Made by a program: the position numbers and the translations under genes. Positions 1-9,543 of a DNA stretch of 31,916 nucleotides are shown piece by piece (position 1 is the stretch's first letter; each line of letters begins with the position of its first letter). Source of the DNA: Lachnospiraceae bacterium (GTDB taxonomy: Bacteria; Bacillota; Clostridia; Lachnospirales; Lachnospiraceae); contig VSNO01000027.1 in assembly GCA_009774375.1 (NCBI GenBank), positions 1-31,916 on the forward strand, read 5' to 3'. The notes beneath the pieces are model-generated. The model was given only the letters and a program-made list of their open reading frames with translations. It was not told the DNA's origin and made no database searches.

Positions 1-3000
1 GATCAGTTCCGAGGACTCCACGAACGCCTCCTCGAAGGACGCCTTCTTCAGATAGGACACTGTCGTCTTCACAGTGAGCCCTTCCAGGTCTTTGTGCGGA
101 TAGGAAAAATGGAGCGCCTGCCCCGCCGGGTCCTCGCCTGCAGACGCTGCCATTCCCGCAAGCTCTCTCTCCAGTGCGGCCGCCCTGCCCTCTCCTTTCA
201 CCTGCCATTTGATCTTCTCTGCCTGATGCTCCGCCTCCCGGTACAACTGTATCCCAAACGGGACTTCCCCGTAGGGCAGCTGATGGCTGACGTGCTCAGA
301 TCCCCTCTCCGCCAGCAGCTCCTGCATACAGTCATGCCGGATCAGCGCTGCCAGGATCATATCCATGTAGGAAGCCGCACCCATCATCACGGAATACGGC
401 AGCTTCTCTGCGGACTCCATCGTCAGGTACAGATTGTTTGCGATCTTCCGATCCAGATCGCTGACATACCCTGTCAGGATCAGCTTTTCCTTCGCCCTCG
501 TGAGCGCCACATAGAGCACGCGCAGATCCTCGCCGCGTGTATCCTCCTTCATGCGCTGCGCCACCACGTTTTTGCGCATGGTCCTGCGCTTCAGGCGAAG
601 CTCTGGATCGATGTAATCCACACCGACGCCGAGCTCCACATCCATCAGGATGCTCTGCCGCATATCCATCTGATTGAACTGTTTGGACAGCCCGCAGACA
701 AAGCAGATCGGAAATTCCAGTCCCTTGCTCTTGTGGATCGTCATGATGCGCACGACGTCCGCATTCTCATCGAGGATATTGGCCTCCCCGAAGTCCACCT
801 CCTGCTCCTGTATGGTCTCCAGATACCGGATAAAATGAAACAGCCCATAAAAGCTCGTGTTCTGGAACGCACCAGCCTTCTCCAGCAACAGTTCGATATT
901 CGCGATCCGCTGGTCGCCTCCCGGCATGGCGCCCACACAGGCGTCGTAGGACGTGTCCGCGATCAGCTGCTGCAGCAGTTCCTTGATCGGGGTGTACGCG
1001 ACTCTCTGACGGTATTTTGTGATCATCGACAGGAAGCGCTCCAGCTTGGTGCGGCTTACGACCTTTTCCTCCCCGGATCCCATGCCCATCTCCTCTGCCA
1101 GCTCTCTGCCGGCCGTGTGCAATGCACCTGCGCAGTCTGCTTCCGGACAGTGCAGCACCTGATAATACAGTCTGATCTGCTCATATAAAAATAATTTCTT
1201 CGCGGTCTTCCTGCCTTCCCTCTGTGCCTGTCTCTCGAGAAGATCCCGCGCAAAGCACCGGATACAGGCGATCTCCGTCTCCGAGAATGCGAAATACGGC
1301 AGCTTCAGCACGCCAAAGAGCGGGACGTCCTGCAGCGGATTGTCGAGCACACGCAGGAAATTGACGATCCCCTGGATCTCCAGCGTCTCAAAATACCCCG
1401 CCCTGCTGGTGACATGCACCGGGATCCCCCGCTCGGACAGGATCCTCCTGAAATCCTCGTCCCAGCCCGCCGTCGCCCTGAAAAGGAGGACGATATCCGA
1501 ATATTTCGCCGTCCTGGTCTCCCCTGTCGCCGCATCCGTGACCGGAAAGCTTCCCACCAGCTGCCGGATGCGCTCCGCCACCATCACCGCCTCGATCTCC
1601 TTCTCGGTGTACTTTGGCGCCCCGGTCTGTCCTGCGCCATCGATGTTTGCACCGTCCTGTACCATGAGAGACTCAGGCTGCGCGATCAAAAGCTCCGTCC
1701 TGTAAATGTCGTCTTCTCCCTTCCCCTCCGGCTCCGGATAGAAAGCCCCCACATACAGTGCCGCCCTGTCGTCATACTCGACATTTCCGACCTTCGCCGT
1801 CATCAGCTGGCTGCACAGGAAGTTCGTCGAGTCTGTCACTTCCCTGCGGCTCCTGAAATTCATGCTCAGATCGATCCGGACTTTTTTCGCCGTGCCGTCC
1901 GGAACCGCATCGCCGTCATTTATGGCATACGTGTCATATTTCTCCATAAAGATCTCCGGCCGTGCCAGGCGGAACTTGTAGATGCTCTGCTTGACATCGC
2001 CCACCATAAAGCGGTTGAAACGCCCCTTGCCCTCACCGGATATGCACTTTAACAGCAGCTCCTGCACCTCGTTGGAATCCTGATACTCGTCGATCATGAT
2101 CTCCTCGAAATAGTCCTGCAGCTCCAGCGCTGTGTCTGACGGCACGACCTGTCCGCCCGCATCTCTTTTTAACAGGATCTGCAAGGCAAAATGCTCCATA
2201 TCCGAGAAATCGATCACGTTCTTATCGCGCTTTGACTGGTCGAGCATCTGCTTGAACGTGAGTGTGAGCGACACAAGCTCTTCGACCGCCTCCTGACAGG
2301 CTGCCATGTCCTTCAGAGTGTCCTCCACCGATATCTGAAACAGAAACTTTTTGAGATCCGCGATGCGCTTCTTCACATCGTCGCGTATCGCCTTCACCAT
2401 ATCTTTGAGAACCGGATCGACGCCCTCTGTCTTCTTTGCCGAGAGTCTGCCAAAGGAGGAATACGTAATCAGATCATATAGTTCGTCATAGCCCGACGCG
2501 CACCGCAGTCTCTCGATCAGCTCGATATCCGCCGTGAGATTTTCCGCGTACTGTACCGGTCCGCCCGCACCGTGTGCGATCTCCAGCGCCTGATGCAGCC
2601 TTTCCCTGCACTCCTGCAGGATCGTGCGGATGTAGGCGAGTGCACACTGGAACCACCTCCTGTCCGGAAGCTCGCCGGCGTCACTGATTCTGTAGTCCTC
2701 CAGTCTTTCCGCAAGCCACTCCTCCGGAAACGGATAGCTCATGGCAAAATGATACAGCCTGAGGATCGCCTCCTCGATCTTTTTCTCATTCGTCCCTGTG
2801 CTGTAGCTCTCGATAAAATTCAGAAACCGCTCTGTCGGCTCTGTGTGCGCCTGCTCCAGAAGCCTGCCCATCACATCCGCCTCGATCATCTTTACCTCGC
2901 TCTCATCCGCCACGCGAAACGCCGGATCAAGGCCGATCTCATTGAAGTTATTGCGGATCACGAACAGGCAGAAAGAATCGATCGTGGTGATCTGCGCATT

Positions 3001-3297
3001 GTGGATCAGGGACGCCTGCCTCTGCAGATGCTCGCTTTCCGGGTTCTCCTCCAGTTTCCGGGATACCGCCCTGCTGATGCGCTCCCGCATCTGCGCCGCC
3101 GCCGCGGAGGTAAACGTCACGATCAGGAGCCGGTCGATATCGACAGGTTTTCTGCCACTGTTCTCATCTGTGATCATCTGAATGATGCGTTCCACCAGCA
3201 CCGCCGTCTTGCCGCTCCCGGCCGCCGCGGATACAAGGATATTCACATTTCTGGTGTCAATGACCCTCTGCTGGTCCGGTGTGAAGTTCACCGCCAT
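1..3297 (-). CDS. addA: AddA, helicase/nuclease subunit A (3' end cut by window)
   Basis: AddA is the 3'-5' helicase and nuclease subunit of the AddAB complex, which resects double-strand breaks for RecA. The frame is open from the ATG at 3297 to base 1 (1099 codons). AddA proteins are usually about 1200-1250 residues, so the C-terminal PD-(D/E)XK nuclease end lies outside the window. Visible UvrD/Rep-type motifs are the Walker A SAAAGSGKT (residues 23-31), the TFTSAAAAQMRERI segment (about 61-74), DEYQD (near 403), MTIHKSKGLEFP (near 852) and ALTRAKEKL (near 932). The start is fixed by the TGATG junction: the addB stop shares one base with this ATG, so the two are probably translationally coupled. 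The identification is firm. Confidence 0.96.
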   Translation of the reverse strand, partial: MAVNFTPDQQRVIDTRNVNILVSAAAGSGKTAVLVERIIQMITDENSGRKPVDIDRLLIVTFTSAAAAQMRERISRAVSRKLEENPESEHLQRQASLIHNAQITTIDSFCLFVIRNNFNEIGLDPAFRVADESEVKMIEADVMGRLLEQAHTEPTERFLNFIESYSTGTNEKKIEEAILRLYHFAMSYPFPEEWLAERLEDYRISDAGELPDRRWFQCALAYIRTILQECRERLHQALEIAHGAGGPVQYAENLTADIELIERLRCASGYDELYDLITYSSFGRLSAKKTEGVDPVLKDMVKAIRDDVKKRIADLKKFLFQISVEDTLKDMAACQEAVEELVSLTLTFKQMLDQSKRDKNVIDFSDMEHFALQILLKRDAGGQVVPSDTALELQDYFEEIMIDEYQDSNEVQELLLKCISGEGKGRFNRFMVGDVKQSIYKFRLARPEIFMEKYDTYAINDGDAVPDGTAKKVRIDLSMNFRSRREVTDSTNFLCSQLMTAKVGNVEYDDRAALYVGAFYPEPEGKGEDDIYRTELLIAQPESLMVQDGANIDGAGQTGAPKYTEKEIEAVMVAERIRQLVGSFPVTDAATGETRTAKYSDIVLLFRATAGWDEDFRRILSERGIPVHVTSRAGYFETLEIQGIVNFLRVLDNPLQDVPLFGVLKLPYFAFSETEIACIRCFARDLLERQAQREGRKTAKKLFLYEQIRLYYQVLHCPEADCAGALHTAGRELAEEMGMGSGEEKVVSRTKLERFLSMITKYRQRVAYTPIKELLQQLIADTSYDACVGAMPGGDQRIANIELLLEKAGAFQNTSFYGLFHFIRYLETIQEQEVDFGEANILDENADVVRIMTIHKSKGLEFPICFVCGLSKQFNQMDMRQSILMDVELGVGVDYIDPELRLKRRTMRKNVVAQRMKEDTRGEDLRVLYVALTRAKEKLILTGYVSDLDRKIANNLYLTMESAEKLPYSVMMGAASYMDMILAALIRHDCMQELLAERGSEHVSHQLPYGEVPFGIQLYREAEHQAEKIKWQVKGEGRAAALERELAGMAASAGEDPAGQALHFSYPHKDLEGLTVKTTVSYLKKASFEEAFVESSELI

Positions 3298-6200
3298 CAC
3301 CGCTCGCCCCCTTCCTGTTCCTCATGCCCTTCAATACCTGTTCTGTCCATGCCAAGGCTTTCCCGGATACACGCCATCGCGGACTCCTGATCCAGCTCCT
3401 CGAGATGTCTCACCAGTCCGGCGCCCAGCTTCCTGTCAAATCCGCACACGCTCCTGTAATCACAGTATGTGCAGGCATCCGCGTCCTTCTGCTCATAGGG
3501 TTTCAGCCCGATGTCACCGTCCAGGATCGAGACCCCCAGTTCCCTGATCTTGTGGCTGGCATAGTCGGAGACGGTCTTAAAATCCTGATCCGACAGCACA
3601 GACGATGCCTGTGTGAAGCTTCCATCCTTCTTTCTCGCCACCGGGATCACAGAGGATTTGTTGTCAAAATCTTTGTCCAGCAGCGAGATCACTTCCTCGT
3701 CGTCGCTTACCATCCCCGTCATCTTTAACTCATCCCGTATCGCCGCATTGATCTCGGAAGGATCCGGCTGCCCCTTATCCGTCTCTGTCATCGGATCGCT
3801 GACATGATAGTAGAGCATCGCGGCAGGGATGACACGCGCGTCACTGTTTTCCTTCTTCAGCGATTCCACCGCGGCGTTCATGTAGACGACCAGCTGGAGC
3901 TGCAGCCCGTAATACAGGGCGGCCAGATCAAATTTCCGGTTCCCGGACTTGTAGTCGATGATCTTGACATACAGCTTATCCTCCTTCCGGCAGGTGTCCA
4001 CACGGTCAATCCGCCCGATCAGCTGCATGCGCTCCTCCTCCGAGAGGGAGATGTTCACCGCGTCAAGATCCGATGTCATCTGAAATGACAGCTCGAAGTC
4101 TTCCGGCGTGAACGCCCCCTTCTGAAGCTGGTACTGCAGTGTCTGCACCGTCCTGTTCAAGATCCTGTGCATTCTCGTGATCATGTACTCATTGCGCTTG
4201 CTGCTGTACAGGATCGTCTCACCGTAGGACGCCGCATATTCCTCGAGGCATTCCCCGACGATCCGCTCCCCCGCTTCCCTCGGAAAATCAAACCAGGTGT
4301 AGCCCTCCTCCGCGATCCTGTCAGCAAAGCTCTCCAGCACAGCGTGGAACACATTTCCCATATCCACACTCTCAAAGCTGTACCTGCCGCGCTCCTCGAG
4401 ACTCAGTCCATACTGCAGGAAATGAGCGTAAGCACACGCGGCAAACTTTTCCAGCCGGCTGATGCTGTTCTTTAAGATCTGTCCGTATAAGAGCCGCGCG
4501 AGCTCGCCCGGCAGCCTGTTCGTGTCCGCATTGGAGAGATAGGAAAAAGCCGCCCGCTTCATCTGCTCCAGAACCGGCGCATACCGCTCATTTCTGACAT
4601 ATGTATCATAAAGCGTGATGAAGAGCCGCCGCTCCTCCTCCCCGATCTCGTCGGCCGCGTACCGCCGCAGCAGTGTGACCAGGTAGGAAAGTGTGTCCGC
4701 CGGCGACTCGATCTGCTCCTCCATCGGACGCAGCTGCGGCTGACCGACCGTAATGTCCGGAAACAGCCTTGTCACCGTGTTGACCAGATAGGCAGGCCGG
4801 ATGCTCTTCCCCTCATTGTCGACCTTGGCATAGGACAGATACAGCAGCTCTGTCGGCTTGGTCATCGTCAGATACAGATAAAGCCTCTGGATATACATCT
4901 GCTGCCTCGGCGTCGGCGCCAGCTCAAACTCCGATTCCTGCAGAAATTCCCTGTCAATATCAGAGATAATACCGCCAGTACCGCCGCTCTTTGGTATGAT
5001 GCCGTCATTCACGCCGATAAAGAACAGCGCCCTGACCTCACACAGGCGCGTTCTCTCGATGTCGCCGATCACGACCTTATCCACGCTCTGCGGGATCGTA
5101 CCGACCTTGATCTCGGCAAAGCCCGCGTCGAGAATATCCGCAAACTCCCTGATCTCCAGCTCCTCCTCGCCCAGAAGGCCGCAGATCTGCTCCAGCAGCT
5201 CCATGACAAGCCTGTAGATCTGGGCATATTCCTTTGCCCGCACCAGATCGCCCTGCTCCGTAAAATACTGCTCATACTCCGCCAGCTTCTCCTCGATGGA
5301 AGCATTCACGATAAATTCATACAGCGCGCACACCAGCTCTCTGCCTGTCGCCTTCCTGTGCGCTTTGGGGATCATCAGGGGCTCGAGCATCGAGACGACC
5401 TTCTCCCGGACTGCGTTCAGCTCCCCGAGCTCCGCCGCTTCCTCCTCCTGCCTTTTGGGGCGCCTGGTAAACTTGCTGTTCCACGCCTTCCTGCCGCGGA
5501 TCCCCATTGCCAGGCAATAGTTTTCCAGTCTGTCAATCTCATCAGACGCCACTCCCGCCATGCCGCAGCGCAGAAAATGAAACACAGCCTCGTACGAGTA
5601 CTCCTGTATCACGACCAGCAGCGCGCTCCGGATGAACTCGATCAGCGGATTTAAGACCAGCTTGTTTGTCTGATCCACAAAAAAGGGGATCCCAAAACGC
5701 TGGAACATCTCGCGCGCCAGGAACCCATACCGCTCCAGATCCCCTGTCACCACCGCGATATCCCTGTAACAGCAGTCCTTTTCGCGCACCAGCCTGCGTA
5801 TCTCGAGGCAGACCTGCCTGAGTTCCTCCTTCGGATTGGACGCCTCAAACACATGAATGCTCTCCTGCTTTCCCTGATACACCTGATACGGATACCGGAA
5901 AAGCTCCCGCTCGAGATGTGACAGACCCGCGCTGTTCCGATAGCGCCAGACCGCCTCATCCGCCAGGATCACATCCTGCTCCCTCCTCACATCCGCCTCC
6001 CTGCAGAGTCTGTCCAGATCATGTATCGTCTTCTTGCTCAGATGGAAGAGCTTCTGTTCCCCGTCCAGCTTATAGGCATCCTCACGCGCGTCCACCGTCA
6101 CCGTCACGATCACCTCCTGCGCCTGTACCATGAGCTCCTGTATGACGCGGTACTGTACCGGCGTAAAACCTGTAAACCCGTCGAACACGATCACGCTGTC

Positions 6201-6785
6201 CCTCACGACACGCGATCTGGACAGCACATTCCTGAGCAGGTCAAGCGTTTCCTCCGTCGTGATGTACCGCTCGTGGATGTAGTCCAGAAACCCCTGATAC
6301 AGCAGATGCAGATCCTTCAGCTTGCAGGCAAGCGCACTTCTCCCGGAGGCATACGCACACAGTTTTTCAACCTCCTGCGTGCCGAGTCCGTACTGCATAA
6401 ACTCGGACAGTGCGGACTTTACCTCGCTGATATACCCGGGTTTTCTGATATTGCGCTTCATGACACTCAGATCATCCTCAACGCCTGCCGCGACACGGCG
6501 CAGCACCAGGCTCTTACCGGTGTCGTCGAGCACGGGCCTGTCATTGCCGCCCACCTCCTCAAAGATGCGGTGCGACAGCCTGCTGAAACTGAGCACGTCG
6601 ATATTCATGATCCCCTTATTCGGATGCTTCCTGACCATCTCGAGCTGTGTCTGCATCGTAAACTGATCCGGCACGACGATCAGATAATTCACGCGCGGGT
6701 TCGCCCCCGATTCGTCGATGATGCGCCTGTACAGCTGATAGCTCTTTCCCGAACCCGATGCACCGATGTAAAACCTTAATCCCAT
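3297..6785 (-). CDS. addB: AddB, helicase-like/nuclease subunit B
   Basis: AddB is the second subunit of AddAB; in this family its helicase-like half scans for Chi and its C-terminal nuclease cuts the 5' strand. The protein has 1162 residues, the usual family length. The N-terminus holds a Walker A, GASGSGKS (residues 8-15). The C-terminal nuclease shows IDYKSG with Asp near 944, followed by the QLQLVVYM helix. The four cysteines expected for the AddB iron-sulfur cluster are visible: one near residue 784 (FAACAYAHF) and a C-x2-C-x5-C group near 1104 (CTYCDYRSVC). The ATG is preceded by GGGAGG. addA follows with a one-base overlap. A promoter candidate lies about 60 bases upstream, in the gap shared with the divergent pepF gene. 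Confidence 0.97.
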   Translation of the reverse strand: MGLRFYIGASGSGKSYQLYRRIIDESGANPRVNYLIVVPDQFTMQTQLEMVRKHPNKGIMNIDVLSFSRLSHRIFEEVGGNDRPVLDDTGKSLVLRRVAAGVEDDLSVMKRNIRKPGYISEVKSALSEFMQYGLGTQEVEKLCAYASGRSALACKLKDLHLLYQGFLDYIHERYITTEETLDLLRNVLSRSRVVRDSVIVFDGFTGFTPVQYRVIQELMVQAQEVIVTVTVDAREDAYKLDGEQKLFHLSKKTIHDLDRLCREADVRREQDVILADEAVWRYRNSAGLSHLERELFRYPYQVYQGKQESIHVFEASNPKEELRQVCLEIRRLVREKDCCYRDIAVVTGDLERYGFLAREMFQRFGIPFFVDQTNKLVLNPLIEFIRSALLVVIQEYSYEAVFHFLRCGMAGVASDEIDRLENYCLAMGIRGRKAWNSKFTRRPKRQEEEAAELGELNAVREKVVSMLEPLMIPKAHRKATGRELVCALYEFIVNASIEEKLAEYEQYFTEQGDLVRAKEYAQIYRLVMELLEQICGLLGEEELEIREFADILDAGFAEIKVGTIPQSVDKVVIGDIERTRLCEVRALFFIGVNDGIIPKSGGTGGIISDIDREFLQESEFELAPTPRQQMYIQRLYLYLTMTKPTELLYLSYAKVDNEGKSIRPAYLVNTVTRLFPDITVGQPQLRPMEEQIESPADTLSYLVTLLRRYAADEIGEEERRLFITLYDTYVRNERYAPVLEQMKRAAFSYLSNADTNRLPGELARLLYGQILKNSISRLEKFAACAYAHFLQYGLSLEERGRYSFESVDMGNVFHAVLESFADRIAEEGYTWFDFPREAGERIVGECLEEYAASYGETILYSSKRNEYMITRMHRILNRTVQTLQYQLQKGAFTPEDFELSFQMTSDLDAVNISLSEEERMQLIGRIDRVDTCRKEDKLYVKIIDYKSGNRKFDLAALYYGLQLQLVVYMNAAVESLKKENSDARVIPAAMLYYHVSDPMTETDKGQPDPSEINAAIRDELKMTGMVSDDEEVISLLDKDFDNKSSVIPVARKKDGSFTQASSVLSDQDFKTVSDYASHKIRELGVSILDGDIGLKPYEQKDADACTYCDYRSVCGFDRKLGAGLVRHLEELDQESAMACIRESLGMDRTGIEGHEEQEGGER

Positions 6786-6842
6786 TTACTGCCTCCCGTC
6801 CTGTATGAACAGTAACACCTGATATCAAATACTTCTCTTCAC

Positions 6843-6870
6843 ATTTTATTTTAGTCTAGCATAATGACAA
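6843..6870 (-). promoter_or_regulatory. Predicted promoter of addBA
   Basis: On the minus strand TTGTCA (6865-6870) and TAAAAT (6843-6848) are separated by 16 bases, upstream of the addB start at 6785. The whole 137-base gap between addB and pepF is AT-rich and must serve both divergent genes. No equally good -35 was found for pepF on the plus strand; TATAAA at 6890-6895 is the best -10 candidate there. Confidence 0.5.
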
Positions 6871-6922
6871 ATAAAATGATAGAATAAAGTATAAATTATT
6901 TTAATCAAAGGAGAACTTGACA

Positions 6923-8722
6923 ATGAATGAAAATTACGAAAAACGAAGTGATGTTCCAAAGGAATATCAATGGGCGATCGAGGACCTCTACGCCAGCGAT
7001 GAGGACTGGAAAAAGGATCTTGACAGGATAAAGGACATGCTCCCGCAGATCGAGGCTTTCCAGGGAAAGCTCGGAGAGCGCGCGGACAGCCTGCTCGGCT
7101 TCCTGAAACTCCAGGACGACATCACTGTCCTGCTCGACCGCTTTGCAAACTATGCCCTGAGAAAGGCCGATGAGGATACGAAAAACACAACCTATCAGGG
7201 ATTCCGCGATCAGACGACAGGGATCTGTGTCGCCATATCCTCCGCACTCTCCTTTGCGGAGCCGGAGATCCTCAGGATACCGGAGGCCGTCCTGAACGGA
7301 TTCTATGGCAAACAGCCTGAGCTAAACACATACCGGAGATGCCTGGACGACATTCTCCGCAAAAAGGCACACATCCTGAGCGACGCGGAAGAAAAGATCC
7401 TGGCCGCGGCCGGAGACCTCGCCCAGTCGCCTGACGACATCTTCAGCCTTCTGAACAACGCGGACCTGACCTATGAATCCGTGACCGATATCGAGGGCAA
7501 CCGTTTCCCTGTGACACATGCAAGCTTCATCCCCCTGATGCAGAATTATGACAGGAATGTCAGAAAGGACGCTTTTGAATCCCTGTACAAAACCTATGCA
7601 GAGCACAAAAACACCTCCGCTGCGATCCTGTCCGCACAGATGAAACAGCTGAACTTCTTCTCGAAGATGCGCAGATACGACAGCCCGCTGGAGGCTGCTC
7701 TCGACGCCAACAATGTCGCTCCGCAGGTATACAGGAACCTGATCGATGCCGTCCACGAAAACATGAACGCCATGTACAAGTATGTGCGCCTCAGGAAAAA
7801 ACTGCTGAAAGTGGACGCGCTCCACATGTATGACCTGTATGTGCCAATCGTGCCAAACGCGGAGCGTGACATCCCGTTCGACGAGGCTAAGAAAAATATC
7901 CGCGAGGCGCTCTCCGTCCTCGGCGACGACTATGTGGCGCTCCTCGACGAGGGCTTTGGCAGCCGCTGGATCGATATCTATGAAAACGAGGGAAAACGCA
8001 GCGGCGCGTACTCCTGCGGCTGCCGTCTCCACCCTTACGTGCTCCTGAATTACAAGAACAACCTCGACAGTGAGTTCACAACGGCTCATGAGATGGGACA
8101 TGCACTGCACTCCTACCTCTCAAACAGGAACCAGCCCGTCGTGGACGCAGACTATGTGATCTTTGTGGCAGAGGTTGCCTCCACCTGCAACGAGGCGCTC
8201 CTAATGCAGTATCTATTAAAAAAGACGACGGACAAAAAGGAGCGGGCGTATCTGATCAACTACTTCCTCGAGCAGTTCCGGACAACGCTTTACCGCCAGA
8301 CCATGTTTGCAGAATTTGAGTTAAAGATGAGCCAGATGATCCAAAACGGCGAGAGCATCAACTCCGAATCGGCCTGCAGAGTCTACCATGATCTGATCGA
8401 CCTGTATTTCGGCGACGATATCGTGCACGACGCCAAGATCGATCTGGAGTGGGCGCGCATTCCGCACTTTTTCTACAATTTCTATGTGTACCAGTATGCC
8501 ACCGGCTTCTCCGCCGCGATCGCACTCTCACAGAAAATACTGAGCGAAGGCGAGCCCGCCGTGAAGGCCTACAAAGAGAACTTCTTAAGCGCCGGCCGCT
8601 CAAAGGATCCCGTGTCCATCCTGAAGGACGCAGGTGTCGACATGTCGACGAAGAAACCCGTGGAGGACGCGCTGAAACTGTTTGACAGCCTGATCGATGA
8701 GCTGGCGGAGTTGACGCGGTAA
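6923..8722 (+). CDS. pepF: Oligoendopeptidase F (M3 family metallopeptidase)
   Basis: This is a cytoplasmic zinc endopeptidase of the M3B (PepF) group that cleaves short peptides of roughly 7-17 residues. The zinc motif HEMGH is at residues 389-393 (TAHEMGHALHSY). The second catalytic glutamate segment (VAEVASTCNEALL) and the GEP/AYKENFLSAGRSK C-terminal signature typical of the family follow. At 599 residues it has normal length. A TTG at 6917 is in frame, but it lies only two bases after the AAAGGAGA ribosome binding site (6907-6914). The ATG at 6923, eight bases downstream of it, is the better start. There is no signal peptide. The gene stands alone, divergent from addBA, and ends at a strong hairpin terminator. 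Confidence 0.96.
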   Translation: MNENYEKRSDVPKEYQWAIEDLYASDEDWKKDLDRIKDMLPQIEAFQGKLGERADSLLGFLKLQDDITVLLDRFANYALRKADEDTKNTTYQGFRDQTTGICVAISSALSFAEPEILRIPEAVLNGFYGKQPELNTYRRCLDDILRKKAHILSDAEEKILAAAGDLAQSPDDIFSLLNNADLTYESVTDIEGNRFPVTHASFIPLMQNYDRNVRKDAFESLYKTYAEHKNTSAAILSAQMKQLNFFSKMRRYDSPLEAALDANNVAPQVYRNLIDAVHENMNAMYKYVRLRKKLLKVDALHMYDLYVPIVPNAERDIPFDEAKKNIREALSVLGDDYVALLDEGFGSRWIDIYENEGKRSGAYSCGCRLHPYVLLNYKNNLDSEFTTAHEMGHALHSYLSNRNQPVVDADYVIFVAEVASTCNEALLMQYLLKKTTDKKERAYLINYFLEQFRTTLYRQTMFAEFELKMSQMIQNGESINSESACRVYHDLIDLYFGDDIVHDAKIDLEWARIPHFFYNFYVYQYATGFSAAIALSQKILSEGEPAVKAYKENFLSAGRSKDPVSILKDAGVDMSTKKPVEDALKLFDSLIDELAELTR

Positions 8723-8747
8723 GGATGACCACTCTGCTAAGCCTGAT

Positions 8748-8797
8748 AAAAGATTCCCTGCCAGGAGCATCACTCTGCTCCTGGCAGGGAATCTTTT
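8748..8797. terminator. Strong bidirectional terminator between pepF and the AAA pseudogene
   Basis: A perfect 21-base inverted repeat (8748-8768 and 8777-8797) encloses an eight-base loop. The arms begin with AAAA and end with TTTT, so the hairpin has a U-tract in either direction. It lies 25 bases after the pepF stop and touches the stop codon of the minus-strand pseudogene at 8797-8799. It would therefore end transcription from both sides. Confidence 0.93.
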
Positions 8798-9259
8798 CAG
8801 ACGAACGCCTCCACGATCGTCTTGTCACCAAGTTTGATCGTCCTCACACCGATCTCTTTCTTTTTACAGATCCGGCTGAGACAACGGAACATTTTATCCA
8901 GTGTAACTCTCTCCATATTTTTCAGGGCAGTCAGATCCGCAAGCACAAACGCATCGACAGCATTCGCCAGTTCGTCATCCATAAAGAACAAGTCTTCCAT
9001 ATATTCGATAAACGCAATGACAAATGCAGGCTCATCCGCAAAATTTGCAGTGCTCAGCATCTGAAAATCCATGGCTATAACAGTATAGCTGTCCCGCAGA
9101 TATTCTTCCAGCGCCATCAGTGTAGTCGTCTTTCCGTACTGGCGTCCCCTGTTAATGACAAAATATTTTCCCCGATCCACAAACAGTTCCCTGATCTGTG
9201 CAAGCCTGGTAATGCTCATCGGGCCTGCACCGCCCTTCTGTGTTGAAATCGCGCGCCAT
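8797..9259 (-). pseudogene. Decayed AAA ATPase/PD-(D/E)XK family gene (frameshift plus large internal deletion)
   Basis: This is a remnant of the same family as the intact 535-residue gene at 17334-18941. The predicted original start is the ATG at 9259 after an AGGAGG site; it reads into FNTEGRCRPDEHY, matching FNTEGACRPQEHY of the intact copy. About 17 bases are then missing relative to that copy and the frame shifts near 9205. The next segment resumes in another frame with LFVDRGKYFVINRGRQYGKT, which keeps the Walker A. After LSRIC the sequence jumps directly to KKEIGV and the C-terminal IGDKTIVE. This removes about 380 codons, including Walker B and the nuclease core. A 140-residue product from an internal ATG at 9219 is possible but would lack the catalytic parts. 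Alignment was by eye. Confidence 0.85.
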
Positions 9260-9373
9260 TTTTATCCCTCCTGGTTCAAGCTGATCTTTTTCCTCCAGAT
9301 ACTCATATACATTATACACAACATCTGCTTTTTCCACAACCATTGAGACATAGCCTTCTCTGATCGAAGACAT
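9260..9373 (-). other. Short unassigned reading frame upstream of the pseudogene
   Basis: An ATG at 9373 opens about 38 codons (YVSMVVEKADVVYNVYEYL and following) in the same frame as the pseudogene start, and it reads through that gene's AGGAGG site. The amphipathic helix could be the tail of a degraded upstream gene. No family was recognised and no stop separates it from the remnant. It may be non-coding. Confidence 0.25.
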
Positions 9374-9448
9374 CCTGCTTCGTACATTTTTTCACTTCGT
9401 TGTCAGTACGCCATACGGACGAGTGGATCTAAAAGTAGAAAGTATATA

Positions 9449-9477
9449 TTGAAAACAGTTACAAAATTAGATATGAT
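9449..9477 (+). promoter_or_regulatory. Predicted sigma-A promoter of the SUFU-domain gene
   Basis: TTGAAA (9449-9454) and TATGAT (9472-9477) are separated by exactly 17 bases. The predicted transcript would start near 9484 and give a leader of about 60 bases before the ATG at 9544. The rest of the 9374-9543 gap is AT-rich and shows nothing else I can assign. Confidence 0.65.
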
Positions 9478-9543
9478 ATTCATAGTCAGCGTAAACGCAC
9501 AAACGCCTGCCGGCGAAAAGAAAGAATTGGAGTTGATCATATA

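Noticed and set aside
94..1188. A 364-codon plus-strand reading frame opposite addA
   Set aside because: It is the complement of a clearly conserved helicase gene. Its His/Leu/Arg-rich composition is what a shadow frame gives in GC-rich DNA, and no ribosome binding site precedes it.
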